Shown here: in pieces, positions 25,746-37,020 of the stretch
Numbering within the stretch: position 1 is the first letter of the stretch
Layout of the letters: each line of letters begins with the position of its first letter
Assembly (NCBI GenBank): GCA_024655905.1
Contig: JANLFP010000001.1
Location: forward strand, 62,001-126,000
Length of the DNA stretch: 64,000 nt
Reading direction: 5' to 3'
From: Tepidanaerobacteraceae bacterium
GTDB taxonomy: Bacteria > Bacillota > Thermosediminibacteria > Thermosediminibacterales > Tepidanaerobacteraceae
Notes under the pieces: generated by a model
What the model was told of the DNA's origin: nothing
The model's database searches: none
What the model saw: only the letters and a program-made list of their open reading frames with translations
Made by a program: the position numbers and the translations under genes

Positions 25746-27665
25746 ATGAGTGTTGATTTCAGCAAAATTTTCGAGCCCATTAGCATTGGAGGAGTTACTC
25801 TAAAAAACAGGATAATGATGTCACCTATGGAGGTAGGCATGGGTGAGTCCGGGGGTTTTGTAAGTGAAAGATTAATAGAATATATGAAAGAAAGAGCCGC
25901 CAACGATGTAGCTATAATCATTACGGGCTCGGTAGGCGTTTCGCCTGAAGGAAGGGGACTTGCAACTCAGCTGAGCTGCTATGATGACAAATTCATACCC
26001 GGACTAAAAAAACTTACAGACGCGGTGCACGAGGCCGGCGGAAAAATAGGGGCTCAGATTTACCATGCGGGCAGACAGGCCAGCGAACAGATTACAGGTC
26101 TTCAGCCCATTGCTCCTTCACCTATACCATGCCCTATAATGCAGGGAAATCCTCGGGAGATGACCGAGGAAGACATTCGAATAGTCCGTCAAAAATTTGT
26201 GGATGGTGCAAAAAGGCTTGAAAAAGCCGGATTTGACATCATTGAGGTTCATCTTGCCCATGGCTATCTATTGCACGGCTTCCTGTCGCCCTTTTCCAAC
26301 AAGAGGACAGACCAGTATGGAGGAAACCTGGAAAACAGATTGAGATTTCCCCGTCAGGTGGTAAAATCTATAATTGAATCTGTAAAAGTTCCGGTTACAA
26401 TCCGCATAAGTGCAGAGGAGTTTATCGAAGATGGGCTACACATTGATGAAGTCATAGAGATATGCAGGATACTTGAACAGGATGGTATAAAAGCTATAAG
26501 CGTTTCGGCAGGAAGCTATGGTAGCCTTCCGTGGGTAATTCAACCCATGATGATCGAAAGAGGATTCCTGGTGCCTTACGCTGAGAAAATAAAAAATGCT
26601 GTAAAGATACCTGTTATAGTGGCGGGAAGAATCAATCAGCCAGAGATGGTAGCTGAAATTATAAATTCCGGAAAATCCGATATGGTTGCGCTGGGTCGAC
26701 CCCTCATAACCGATCCTGAATTTGTGAGAAAGATAAAGGAAGGAAAACAGGACCGCATTGCAAAATGCATAGCATGTAACCAGAGGTGTATAGACAACGT
26801 CTTTATCGTCAAACACGCCTCATGCCTGATAAATCCCAGGGCGGGAAATGAAATAGATATCGCAATTCAAAAAGCGGCTGTTAAAAAGAAAGTTATGGTG
26901 ATCGGAGCGGGACCTGCTGGGATGGCGGCAGCAAAGACATGTGCCGAAAGGGGGCATGACGTTATCCTGGTGGAGGCCATGGGAGAATTGGGAGGTAAAA
27001 TCCCCCTGGCGTCGGCTGCTCCCGGAAAAAGTGAATTTGCTCTTACGGGCGAATACTATACAAGGGAAGTAAGGGCTTTGGATAACATAAATATTAAAAC
27101 TGACGTAAAAGCAGATAGCGACTTAATAAAAAAAGAAGCACCGGACACTCTCATAATCGCGGCCGGTTCACAACCCGTTATTCCACCGGTAGAAGGCATC
27201 GAAGGAGAGAACGTATTTACGGCAGAAGAAATTATGCTTGATAAGAGTTTTGTTCCCAATAAGGTGGTTGTCGTGGGGGGAGGATTGGTGGGATGTGATG
27301 CTGCCCTGGAGCTTGCCTCAAGAGGATGCGAAGTAACCATTGTAGAAATGATGCCGGAGATTGCAAGGGATATCGGTCTCATTGTAAAAATGGTACTTTT
27401 AAAAGAACTTGAAGAAGCACAAGTAAAGGTTATAACAGGCAAAAGGCTGAAGAAAGTAACCCAGGAGGGTATTATTCTGGAAGAAGAGGGCAAGGAAAGC
27501 CAGCTTGCGGGTGATGCGGTGGTTTTAGCTGTTGGTTACAGGTCAAGAAACGTAGAATCCCTGAAAGGAATAGTCAAAGAGGAATACGTCATAGGTGATG
27601 CAAGAGAGGTGGCCAAAGCCAGTGATGCCATAGAAGAAGGATTCCTCATTGGATTAAAGGTTTAA
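25746..27665 (+). CDS. Enoate / 2,4-dienoyl-CoA reductase-type ene-reductase
   Basis: A 639-residue flavoprotein of the old-yellow-enzyme family with an iron-sulfur cluster. The N-terminal TIM barrel (about 1-340) binds FMN and holds VHLAHGYLLHGFLSP and NKRTDQYGG. The cluster cysteines follow in CIACNQRC and, 11 residues on, a fourth Cys. The C-terminal half (about 375-639) has two dinucleotide folds, VMVIGAGPAGMAAA for FAD and VVVGGGLVGCDAA for NAD. Such enzymes reduce activated C=C bonds of enoates, dienoyl-CoA or bile acid intermediates. The substrate is unknown. AGGAGG precedes the ATG and the gene stands alone. Confidence 0.92.
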   Translation: MSVDFSKIFEPISIGGVTLKNRIMMSPMEVGMGESGGFVSERLIEYMKERAANDVAIIITGSVGVSPEGRGLATQLSCYDDKFIPGLKKLTDAVHEAGGKIGAQIYHAGRQASEQITGLQPIAPSPIPCPIMQGNPREMTEEDIRIVRQKFVDGAKRLEKAGFDIIEVHLAHGYLLHGFLSPFSNKRTDQYGGNLENRLRFPRQVVKSIIESVKVPVTIRISAEEFIEDGLHIDEVIEICRILEQDGIKAISVSAGSYGSLPWVIQPMMIERGFLVPYAEKIKNAVKIPVIVAGRINQPEMVAEIINSGKSDMVALGRPLITDPEFVRKIKEGKQDRIAKCIACNQRCIDNVFIVKHASCLINPRAGNEIDIAIQKAAVKKKVMVIGAGPAGMAAAKTCAERGHDVILVEAMGELGGKIPLASAAPGKSEFALTGEYYTREVRALDNINIKTDVKADSDLIKKEAPDTLIIAAGSQPVIPPVEGIEGENVFTAEEIMLDKSFVPNKVVVVGGGLVGCDAALELASRGCEVTIVEMMPEIARDIGLIVKMVLLKELEEAQVKVITGKRLKKVTQEGIILEEEGKESQLAGDAVVLAVGYRSRNVESLKGIVKEEYVIGDAREVAKASDAIEEGFLIGLKV

Positions 27666-27938
27666 TTAACTATTGTCCACCCAGATACATCCACGGTTAC
27701 TTAACTTCTGGTTAAGAATAGGAAACTTCAAATGCTTTTTAAGTTTAAGTTTAAAGTAGAATAAATAAAAATAATGATAAAATATTTTAAGCTGCGATAA
27801 AACCACAATTTTTGTTTTAATTATCATATGATCTTCTAAAGAGCCCATGATAGATTTAATTTCGTTCATCCAGGTTCAAGATACTTTCGTAAAACTTCCT
27901 TCTCATGGCTGCAGCAAAGGAATTGATGGGCATTTACT

Positions 27939-28151
27939 TTATATCATGTGGCATGCCACAGAATGACCGTCTTTATCCACTAGGGGAGGTTCCAGTTCAC
28001 CGCATACGACTTTCGCCATGGGACACCTGGTATGGAACCTGCAGCCGGAAGGAGGATTTATGGGACTCGGTACATCCCCTTCAAGGATAACCTTCTCCCT
28101 GTCACTTATATGCGGATTGGCTTCGGGCACCGCCGTGAAATGGCATCTCAC
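27939..28151 (-). pseudogene. Fragment of an oppF-like ATPase gene (C-terminal end)
   Basis: Codes for 63 residues that match the end of the intact OppF at 36033-37007: [38 protein letters not shown], then a stop. Homology stops at about 28137, so Walker motifs and most of the gene are missing. The two copies are roughly 80% alike in DNA with identical blocks of 29 and 19 bases, and lie in the same orientation 8.1 kb apart. The surrounding gap 27666-28259 holds no other gene I can support; 27700-27860 is AT-rich, with a 67-codon frame of no recognisable content. Confidence 0.85.
28015..28043 (-). repeat. 29-bp exact direct repeat, left copy
   Basis: Identical to 36112-36140, in the same orientation, and codes for the cysteine motif of OppF. 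The two copies bracket the PTS locus, 8,097 bases apart. They could be a recombination point or simply the best-conserved part of two oppF 3' ends. Confidence 0.8.
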
Positions 28152-28259
28152 TATGATACAGTAGTAATACCTGCAAGAGTAAGAAAACCAATTTGCTTTG
28201 CTCCGAGACTGAGCAGTTTCAATCGGAATAGGTGCTCAATTTAACCGGAAGGACGCAAA

Positions 28260-30173
28260 TTATGCAAAGGCTACTAAAAAGTTGATAAAATCATCATAAG
28301 TTTTCGCCTTCAACAATGATTGCAAATATATTTTATTTAGCACTATTTCTGTTACAAAATCAAATATGTCACGAAACAGCATCCGATCCTCTTCTTTGAT
28401 TGCAAGCATGAACACAACATTTACTTTATTCTCGTTCCAAATGATCGGCGCAGGATGTATGGATACGGCTATTGCGGTTGAAGAAGCGCTCATTTCCAAA
28501 GGATGAGGAATTGCAATATTCAAATATGCGCTGGGGCTGATGTTTTCTCGTTCGTAAATCTTTTCGCGAAAGCGAGAATCCACATAGCCGTATTTGTACA
28601 AGGCTTCCGACAAACGATCAATAACGTCTTCTTTAGACGATAAACCAGGGTTATAGAAAAATAATTCCTTTTTAAAAATGAATTTAAGTTTTTTCTCTAA
28701 AATATTCCGCAATCTGGCCAATTTGATTTTTTCAATTTCAGCCGCAATATTGATGATATCTTTATTATCAAGATAATTTTTTATGACTATTACGGGGACT
28801 GTGATGCATTTGTTTACATCTATAGTAGATATTAAAAAGTCATAATCTGACAAATCCTCCAATTCATCGGCGCTGGCAACGACTTTTGACAGTATTATGC
28901 TGTCCTCAAAGGTGTCCTGAATTTTCTTTGCCAGCCCGAGGCGCGCGGAATTATAAGGGCAGAGGATAATTGTTTTAACTTTGTTTCTCAGTGCCTTTTG
29001 TTCTTCAATTAAGACTCCTATGTGCAGCGATATATATGCTATTTCATCTTCTGATACTGTATGCTTTGTTTCTCTTGCGATGATGTTGGCAATAAATACT
29101 GAAACGTCGTAGATATATGGATAAGTGTTCTTGATAGTCGCAAACTGAGGATTTCTCAAATTGATTTTGTTTTTCAAGCGCATCAGTACATTATGGAGAT
29201 GCAGGGAAAAACGCATCATGAAATTCGGGTTGTTCAAGTCGATATTCAAAGCATCTTTAACTCTGCTTTGAATCAATGACATCAGATTGCATGTTTCAGA
29301 CCCTACAATTTTATTTAGCTGAGGATAACTCAATTGAGTCATATTTTCATTGACAATGCTGGTGGTTAATATTAGCGCCAAATTATAATATTCGTCGCAG
29401 TTAAAACAGACGTTGTAATAGTTTTTTAAATCATCAAGTATTTCATCTAAAAGCCCCGATATCTGCTGGTCTATGCAATAAGCATTGTTTAAAGAATCGG
29501 AAGCTTCGAGCGAAGCTGGATTGTCGATAGAACGCTGCATTATTATTGCAAGATGCAAAATGAAATTTGTCAGCGAAAAATCGTTTATAAAGTAGTGGTT
29601 TTTTAAAACCTTGCTTGTCACCACCTTTTTAATCAGCTTTAAATCTAAACTTGGGAAATATGTCTGTAAAGGGTCCAAGCTGAAGTTGTCTCTTATATCA
29701 TTATAGATAAGATGGGAAATCATCTTTTTTTTATTTTTTTCCGGGCCTTCTATAAAAGCACAATTATTTTTTATTTTGAATACAAGGTCAAAATCCAACA
29801 GCTCTTTTTTTATTTTTGATATCTCATTCGCCAGTGTTGCAGGAGATATGCACAGCTCATCCGCCAATTCATCAAGATTTTTTGTTTGCTGTCTGAACAA
29901 GAGAAGTTTGAGTATATATGCTTGCCGGCTTTTTGAAGACTGGGGTATTTGGCTGTCTTTCGCATTTAATAAGTCAAAGAGGCGTTCTTTATCATGTATA
30001 AAATAACCTTTTCTGGAGGAAAAGATTAAGTTAGGATAATTTGCATTAATACTGGCGATATAAGACTTTACGCTTCGGATTGAGAAGTTTAAATTGTCTG
30101 CTATGCTCGAAGCTGTAATCCAGCTTGTTTGATTTTTTAAATAGTTTAATATTTCATATTCTTTTTCCTGCAC
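28260..30173 (-). CDS. LicR/BglG-type PTS-regulated transcriptional activator
   Basis: A 637-residue multidomain regulator. N-terminal helix-turn-helix domains (about 1-150), two PTS regulation domains (about 170-400) with the phosphorylatable histidines in FILHLAIIMQR and ISLHIGVLIEEQ, an EIIB-like domain (about 400-490) with the cysteine in ILCPYNSAR, and an EIIA-like domain (about 500-637) with the histidine in IAIPHPLEMS. Such proteins activate PTS operons according to sugar supply through phosphorylation. It diverges from the PTS genes at 30397 and probably binds the inverted repeat at 30291. The gene is AT-richer than its surroundings. Confidence 0.92.
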   Translation of the reverse strand: MQEKEYEILNYLKNQTSWITASSIADNLNFSIRSVKSYIASINANYPNLIFSSRKGYFIHDKERLFDLLNAKDSQIPQSSKSRQAYILKLLLFRQQTKNLDELADELCISPATLANEISKIKKELLDFDLVFKIKNNCAFIEGPEKNKKKMISHLIYNDIRDNFSLDPLQTYFPSLDLKLIKKVVTSKVLKNHYFINDFSLTNFILHLAIIMQRSIDNPASLEASDSLNNAYCIDQQISGLLDEILDDLKNYYNVCFNCDEYYNLALILTTSIVNENMTQLSYPQLNKIVGSETCNLMSLIQSRVKDALNIDLNNPNFMMRFSLHLHNVLMRLKNKINLRNPQFATIKNTYPYIYDVSVFIANIIARETKHTVSEDEIAYISLHIGVLIEEQKALRNKVKTIILCPYNSARLGLAKKIQDTFEDSIILSKVVASADELEDLSDYDFLISTIDVNKCITVPVIVIKNYLDNKDIINIAAEIEKIKLARLRNILEKKLKFIFKKELFFYNPGLSSKEDVIDRLSEALYKYGYVDSRFREKIYERENISPSAYLNIAIPHPLEMSASSTAIAVSIHPAPIIWNENKVNVVFMLAIKEEDRMLFRDIFDFVTEIVLNKIYLQSLLKAKTYDDFINFLVAFA

Positions 30174-30290
30174 AGCAGATTCTCCCTTCTCACATTCATA
30201 AATTTAGGGATATGCAATCATATTATAACACAACAAAACTATTGTGAAAAATTTCGGCACGGCAGACGGCGCAATTTTACGCATTAAAAA

Positions 30291-30347
30291 TTGCACCGCA
30301 AAGGTGCAAATTCAAGAATAGAAATGCCTGTTTTCGTTAAGTATAAT
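30291..30347 (+). promoter_or_regulatory. Operator and promoter of the PTS operon
   Basis: TTGCACC-gcaaa-GGTGCAA at 30291-30309 is a perfect 7-bp inverted repeat. A TATAAT -10 stands at 30342-30347 with a poor -35, as expected for an activator-dependent promoter. The repeat lies just upstream of the -35 position. Binding by the LicR-like protein is an inference. Confidence 0.6.
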
Positions 30348-30396
30348 GAAATTGCATCAAGCAGATATGCAGTGCAAGATATGGAGGGAATAAACA

Positions 30397-30699
30397 ATGG
30401 ATGTAATTGAGAAATGCATGGTGATAATTGCTAATAGCGGTGAAGGCAAAAGTTTAGCAATGAGAGCGATTAAACAAGCCCGTGCCGGAAAATTCGATGA
30501 AGCGGAAATAGATTTAAAGCATGCGGAAGAAGCAATCACAAAGGCTCATCAAGCTCACAGCGAATTGTTGTTCTATGATGCAGAACATCAAGATTTGAGA
30601 ATAAACATGCTGCTGGTGCATGCAGCAAATCATCTGACATCAGCGGGTGTCATAAAGGAGCTGGTGGAAGAGATAATCTATTTGTATAAAACTAGATAA
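30397..30699 (+). CDS. PTS lactose/cellobiose-family IIA component
   Basis: A 100-residue EIIA of the Lac family, which passes phosphate from HPr to IIB. The three-helix sequence is complete. The active His is in LLVHAANHLTSA, and the N-terminal IIANSGEGKSLAMRAIKQAR is typical. GGAGGG precedes the ATG. It is the first gene of an operon IIA-IIB-IIC-ene-reductase-glycosidase. Confidence 0.93.
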   Translation: MDVIEKCMVIIANSGEGKSLAMRAIKQARAGKFDEAEIDLKHAEEAITKAHQAHSELLFYDAEHQDLRINMLLVHAANHLTSAGVIKELVEEIIYLYKTR

Positions 30700-30769
30700 T
30701 TGAATTTGTAAAGAAATGAAGGTTCAATATCAATTTGTCATAATCAAATAAAAGGAGGAGGTGATAATT

Positions 30770-31087
30770 ATGTATAAAATCGCTTTAGTATGCGAACACG
30801 GCGCCAGCACAGGCATTGTAGTCAAAAAAATGAAAGAGGCGGCCAAAAAGAACGGAATAGACGCAGAAATCCAGGCTTACTCTTATACTCAGCTTGAAAA
30901 TTTCATCGAAGAAATAGACGCCGTACTTTTGGGCCCTCAACTGGCTTACAAAAAAGATGATATCTTAAAGACATTCCCGGACTATGCGCACAAAATCGGC
31001 GTTATAAGACCAATGGATTTTGGAATGATGAATGGGGAAAAAATTCTTAAAGACGCTGTTTCCATCATTAGGCAAAAAGTAATTTGA
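30770..31087 (+). CDS. PTS lactose/cellobiose-family IIB component
   Basis: A 105-residue EIIB with the phospho-cysteine in ALVCEHGASTGIVV, a variant of the usual CxxGxST loop. It receives phosphate from IIA and gives it to the sugar. I start at the ATG at 30770, behind AAGGAGGAGGTG; a GTG at 30761 is in frame but lies in the ribosome site. Confidence 0.92.
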   Translation: MYKIALVCEHGASTGIVVKKMKEAAKKNGIDAEIQAYSYTQLENFIEEIDAVLLGPQLAYKKDDILKTFPDYAHKIGVIRPMDFGMMNGEKILKDAVSIIRQKVI

Positions 31088-31130
31088 TTTTTTTCATTAT
31101 TTTATAAATATCTTGCGGGAGGTAAGAAGA

Positions 31131-32393
31131 ATGGATAGATTTGTGGAAGCATTGCAAAAAAGGCTGATGCCGGTGGCAAAAAAAATAAGCAGTATAAAAT
31201 ATTTAAGCGCATTGGGCGCCACTTTCCAAATTTTATTGCCGGTGATTTTGTTGGGTTCTTTTGCCTGCCTCGGAGCATTCCTGGATATCCCGTGGTGGCA
31301 GAATTTTGTTAAAAGCAACGGACTAGCAACAATTTTTATGACGATTCAATCCCTCACTCTTAATATTATTTCTCTATATATTGCTATTGTGCTGCCGTAT
31401 CATTACGCCTTAAAATTGGAGATGAAGCCTCTTTCAACATCGATTATCAGTTTTATGACATTTTTGCTGATTACGCCCCATGAACTGTATACAAATATTC
31501 CCACCAAGTGGCTGGGATATCCTGGTTTGTTTACCGTGATGCTTTTAACTGCTTTTGTCGTGCAATTCACAAAATTGTTGCAGGATAAAAAGATATATTT
31601 GCGCATGCCGGAAGGCGTTCCTCCAATCGTTGAAGAATCTTTCGCAAGCCTTGTGCCGGCGCTGTTTTGCGCACTTATTGCAGTCGCCTTAGAATCAATA
31701 ATATCAAAGACGAGTTTTGGAAGCATTCATCAGATCATTTACTCTGCTATTCAAGTCCCACTGCAAGGTCTCGGCTTGTCATATCCGGCTTACCTGCTCG
31801 TGCAAATACTTACGACTTTGTTCATGTTTTGCGGCATTCATGGAAATTCCATCTTCGGAATCATTTCTCCGCTAACATTGGCAGCATCCGCCGAGAACTT
31901 GAAAGCATTCTCAGCCGGATTGCAACCGCCCAATATCATTACAGACTCATTTTCCGTTTTATGTCAGCCCGGAGGCATCGGTGGTACATTCGGCCTTGCA
32001 TTTTTAATGGCATTTGCTGCAAGGAGCAAAAGACTGAGGACTCTGGGGAAAATTTCTATAATTCCGGCAATTTTTGGGATAAATGAACCGTTGCTCTTTG
32101 GCATTCCAATTTTATTGAATCCATTATTATTCATTCCCTATGTTTTAAATCCAATTGTCTGTACAACCATAAGCTATTTCTCTATCGCACTCGGCATCAC
32201 GCCGAGGCTATCCGGCGTCGTGGTCAACTGGACTATGCCGCAGGTTATATCGGGCTTTCTGGCACAAGGCGTGCCGACCGCAATTTTGCAGGTTGTGTTG
32301 ATTCTTACAACGACCTTGGTATGGATACCGTTCTTTAAGATGGTTGATAAGCAAATTATGTCAGAAGAAACAGAAGAAACCCCGGAAAAATAA
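31131..32393 (+). CDS. PTS lactose/cellobiose-family IIC permease
   Basis: The membrane channel of the PTS, 420 residues with about ten hydrophobic segments. Family stretches are MFCGIHGNSIFGIISPLTLA and GINEPLLFGIPILLNP, the sugar-binding loop of Cel/Lic permeases. I start at the ATG at 31131 behind GGGAGGTAAG rather than the in-frame TTG at 31113. Sugar specificity cannot be read, but the 6-phospho-beta-glucosidase in the operon indicates a beta-glucoside. Confidence 0.93.
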   Translation: MDRFVEALQKRLMPVAKKISSIKYLSALGATFQILLPVILLGSFACLGAFLDIPWWQNFVKSNGLATIFMTIQSLTLNIISLYIAIVLPYHYALKLEMKPLSTSIISFMTFLLITPHELYTNIPTKWLGYPGLFTVMLLTAFVVQFTKLLQDKKIYLRMPEGVPPIVEESFASLVPALFCALIAVALESIISKTSFGSIHQIIYSAIQVPLQGLGLSYPAYLLVQILTTLFMFCGIHGNSIFGIISPLTLAASAENLKAFSAGLQPPNIITDSFSVLCQPGGIGGTFGLAFLMAFAARSKRLRTLGKISIIPAIFGINEPLLFGIPILLNPLLFIPYVLNPIVCTTISYFSIALGITPRLSGVVVNWTMPQVISGFLAQGVPTAILQVVLILTTTLVWIPFFKMVDKQIMSEETEETPEK

Positions 32394-32536
32394 CGCGGCT
32401 TTTTATAAAGAAGGGAGATGGCAGCATCTTTCCTTCCTTCTTGATTATTTGGAACGATTTTATTGATGAAAGAATCGGATAAAATTCATACATGAAAGAA
32501 ACAATCCTCATACGAGAACTTTTTAGGAGGCAAAAC

Positions 32537-34426
32537 ATGAAATATCCGAATTTATTTTCACCCATAAAAATAAATGATATGTTAGTTAGAAATCGAATCG
32601 TAGCCACTCCGATAGGTCAGAATTTTTTTGACAAATCCCTGGGAGGACCCGGCATCGTCATCGCCGGTTCGGTAATAGCGGAACCGGGAAGGTCTTCCTG
32701 GGCTTCTGCAGATGAGCCTTACGCATTTTCCAAGTACGAGGTAGAAAAAACGCGGCAGAGGATATTGATAGCGCGTCAGGCTGGAGCAAAAGCTTCTATA
32801 GAAATCGGACATGCAGGCCAATACGCACGGGTAAAAGACTTTGCAAAAGGGCCTTGCGGATTCATCCGGGAAGACGGAGTAGAAGTAAAAGAAATGACAG
32901 AAGAAATGATGGAAGAGACGCTTCGCTGGTACGAGCAAACCGCATCTGACGCCAGGGATATCGGCTTCGACATGATTTTTATGCACTTTGGCCACGGCTG
33001 GCTGGCCGCGCAATTCCTTTCACCTTTCTTCAATAAGAGAACCGATAAATACGGCGGCAGCCTTGAGAACAGGGCCAGATTTCCCAGAATGATTTTAGAA
33101 AGGGTTAGAAAAGCAGTAGGAGCCGATTTCCCTATCGACATGCGTATTTCGGCAACGGAATGGGTCAATGGAGGAATTGAATTTGAAGACGTGCTGGCTT
33201 TTATAAAAATGGTGGAGCCGCTGATCGACATGGTGCAGATATCATGCGGCTTGGATATGGTGCGCGAGGCCAATGTCCACATGGTTACCACTAATTTTTC
33301 AGAACATATGCCTAATGCAAAATATGCCAAAAAAGTGAAGGAAAATGTTCATATCCCTGTTGCGGTCGTTGGAGCGATTATGACTCCGGATGAAGCCGAG
33401 CACTTGATTTCAAATGGGTTTGCAGACATGGTCGCGCTCGGGCGTGCCCTGGTGGCAGACCCTGACTGGCCCAGGAAGGCAAGAGAAGGCAGAGCCGAGG
33501 ATATTGTTCCGTGTATAAGATGTTTGCAGTGTTATCATATATCTACAAATCGCAGGAACGTAGGATGCTCAGTAAACCCAAGATATTCCAACGAATCCTG
33601 GATACCCAGGAAATTGGAAAAAACAGATATAAAGAAAAAAATTATGGTAATAGGTGCCGGCCCGGCAGGGCTACAAGCCGCACTGACAGCAGACAGGAGA
33701 GGCCATGAAGTAGTTTTGTTTGAAAAAAATAGGTTCTTAGGCGGCGAACTCCACTATGTTGCTATGGAATATTATAAGAAAGATATCAAAGCATTTTTGG
33801 ATTATCTTAAAACACAGATCAATAAATCCAATGTCCAAGTTCATCTGGAAACAGAAGCCACGCCGGAACTTGTGAAAAGAATTATGCCGGATGCAGTAAT
33901 AATAGCGATGGGGGCAAGTCCTGCCACGCCCCGAATACCAGGAATCGAAAAGCGGCATGTGATTAATTTCTATCATGCCATCGAACATGAAGATAAGATT
34001 GGGCAAAATGTCGTGATTATTGGCGGTGGAACAATCGGTACGGAAATAGGACTGGAGCTTTCATTATTGAAGCGGAAAAATGTTGCAATTATCGAGCTTA
34101 CAGGGGAAATAGCATCACAAGGAAATATGCTTTATAGAATTGCACTTCACCAAAAGATCAAGCAGGCAAATACACTAAATATAATGTTGAAGACCGCATG
34201 TCAAGAAATCAGAGAAGATGGTGTAGTTGTTAAAACAAGTGACGGAGAAGAAAAATTCATTTGTGCGGATACTGTTATAATTGCAACCGGGATGAAACCA
34301 AATAAATCGGCAGCAGAAAGTTTTTACGGGATTGTACCAGAAACATTCATGGTTGGAGATTGCATCAAACCAAGAAAGATAATGGAAGCCGTAATGGAAG
34401 GATATACAATTGCCTCCAATTTATAA
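32537..34426 (+). CDS. Ene-reductase (NADH:flavin oxidoreductase) inside the PTS operon
   Basis: A 629-residue enzyme with the same plan as the one at 25746: FMN TIM barrel (about 1-340) with MHFGHGWLAAQFLSP and NKRTDKYGG, cluster cysteines in CIRCLQCY and a Cys about ten residues on, then FAD and NAD folds (VMVIGAGPAGLQAA, VVIIGGGTIGTE). The two are clearly different subfamilies: the N-terminal barrels share little. I start at the ATG at 32537 behind TTAGGAGG. It lies between PTS IIC and the 6-phospho-glucosidase, which suggests it acts on the aglycone or on an unsaturated glycoside (inference). Confidence 0.92.
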   Translation: MKYPNLFSPIKINDMLVRNRIVATPIGQNFFDKSLGGPGIVIAGSVIAEPGRSSWASADEPYAFSKYEVEKTRQRILIARQAGAKASIEIGHAGQYARVKDFAKGPCGFIREDGVEVKEMTEEMMEETLRWYEQTASDARDIGFDMIFMHFGHGWLAAQFLSPFFNKRTDKYGGSLENRARFPRMILERVRKAVGADFPIDMRISATEWVNGGIEFEDVLAFIKMVEPLIDMVQISCGLDMVREANVHMVTTNFSEHMPNAKYAKKVKENVHIPVAVVGAIMTPDEAEHLISNGFADMVALGRALVADPDWPRKAREGRAEDIVPCIRCLQCYHISTNRRNVGCSVNPRYSNESWIPRKLEKTDIKKKIMVIGAGPAGLQAALTADRRGHEVVLFEKNRFLGGELHYVAMEYYKKDIKAFLDYLKTQINKSNVQVHLETEATPELVKRIMPDAVIIAMGASPATPRIPGIEKRHVINFYHAIEHEDKIGQNVVIIGGGTIGTEIGLELSLLKRKNVAIIELTGEIASQGNMLYRIALHQKIKQANTLNIMLKTACQEIREDGVVVKTSDGEEKFICADTVIIATGMKPNKSAAESFYGIVPETFMVGDCIKPRKIMEAVMEGYTIASNL

Positions 34427-34452
34427 TTGATTTAAGTTTTAAAGCCAATCCC

Positions 34453-34483
34453 TCTGCCGGAGGTACCGGGCATCTTCGGCAGA
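34453..34483 (+). other. Stem-loop between ene-reductase and glycosidase genes
   Basis: TCTGCCG (34453-34459) pairs with CGGCAGA (34477-34483). No T run follows, so this is more likely an mRNA processing or stability element than a terminator. Confidence 0.45.
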
Positions 34484-34516
34484 AAATTGCCTTCCCATCG
34501 GAATCATAGTTAATAA

Positions 34517-35947
<1,431 letters not shown>

Positions 35948-35982
35948 GTTTATTTATTGTGCAGTTATCTATCGCCATTTTT

Positions 35983-36020
35983 ATACACAAAAATGGGGTT
36001 CATTACGAAAACCCCAATAT
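35983..36020 (-). terminator. Terminator between glycosidase and oppF
   Basis: GGGGTT (35995-36000) pairs with AACCCC (36010-36015), extended by flanking pairs; on the minus strand ATTTTT follows. It suits the leftward opp operon and may also stop the rightward PTS transcript. Confidence 0.65.
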
Positions 36021-36032
36021 TTCCCGTGTATT

Positions 36033-37007
36033 TCATTTTACAATATGGCATGCCACGAAATGGCCGTTCAAATCAATCATGGGCGGCTCCAGCTCTCTGC
36101 ATTCGGCCTTGGCCATGGGACACCTGGTATGGAACCTGCATCCCGAGGGGGGATTTATTGGGCTCGGAACATCCCCTTCCAGAATAACCCGCTCTCTATC
36201 CCTGATGTGAGGGTTGGCTTCGGGCACCGCCGACAGCAGGAATCGCGTGTAAGGATGCAGCGGATTGTTATATATTTCCCTGGTTTCCCCAGACTCCACT
36301 ATCTTGCCCAAGAACATAACGTACACCCGGTCCGAAATGTATTTTACAACCCTTAAATCGTGGGAAATAAAAATATATGTTAAATTGAATTTTTGCTGCA
36401 AATCCTTTAAAAGATTCAATACCTGGGATTGTATGGAAACATCCAGTGCCGATACCGGTTCGTCGCATACCACCAGTTCGGGATTTAAAGCCAGAGCTCT
36501 GGCTATGCCGATTCGCTGTCTCTGGCCTCCGCTGAATTGATGAGGGTACCGTTTCATATGATACGGCCTTAATCCCACTGTTTTCATTAATTCCATGACC
36601 CTCCGCTCCTTTTCCTTACCCGAAGCGACACCATGCGTGATCAGTGGTTCCCCTATTATATCAGCAACAGTCATCCGTGGATTCAACGAAGCATAAGGGT
36701 CCTGAAAAATAATTTGCATCTTTTTTCTCATCTGCCGGAGATTTTCTCTGCTCATATCAAACAGGTTCTGACCTTCAAAAAAGATTTCGCCCTCTGTAGG
36801 CTCCACCAACCTCAAAATAAGCCTTCCCAGGGTGCTTTTGCCGCAGCCCGATTCGCCCACAAGGCCGACGGTTTCACCTTTTCGAACTGTTAAATCAATG
36901 CCGTCAACAGCATGGACGATGCCTTTGTTTTTTTTAATAAGTACGGCACCTTCTGCTGAGAAATACTTTTTGAGTCCCTTTGCTTCGATGAGCAACTGTG
37001 CATCCAA
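36033..37007 (-). CDS. Oligopeptide/dipeptide ABC transporter ATPase (OppF/DppF type)
   Basis: One of two ATPases of a peptide-type importer, 324 residues. Walker [10 protein letters not shown], signature [15 protein letters not shown], Walker [13 protein letters not shown], and the C-terminal OppF/DppF extension with [10 protein letters not shown] and further cysteines. The start is a TTG at 37007, nine bases after AAGGAGGG. The end of this gene is repeated as a broken copy at 27939-28151. It is the last gene of the operon. Confidence 0.94.
   Translation of the reverse strand: MDAQLLIEAKGLKKYFSAEGAVLIKKNKGIVHAVDGIDLTVRKGETVGLVGESGCGKSTLGRLILRLVEPTEGEIFFEGQNLFDMSRENLRQMRKKMQIIFQDPYASLNPRMTVADIIGEPLITHGVASGKEKERRVMELMKTVGLRPYHMKRYPHQFSGGQRQRIGIARALALNPELVVCDEPVSALDVSIQSQVLNLLKDLQQKFNLTYIFISHDLRVVKYISDRVYVMFLGKIVESGETREIYNNPLHPYTRFLLSAVPEANPHIRDRERVILEGDVPSPINPPSGCRFHTRCPMAKAECRELEPPMIDLNGHFVACHIVK
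36112..36140 (-). repeat. 29-bp exact direct repeat, right copy
   Basis: Within oppF; identical to 28015-28043. See the left copy. Confidence 0.8.
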
Positions 37008-37020
37008 AAAAATTCCCTCC

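Noticed and set aside
27666-27869. 67-codon frame on the minus strand in the gap next to the oppF fragment
   Set aside because: AT-rich, no ribosome site and no recognisable content.
30240-30290. Sigma-54 promoter before the PTS operon (CGGCACGGCAGACGGC)
   Set aside because: The -12 GC is at the wrong distance, and the regulator has no AAA+ domain.
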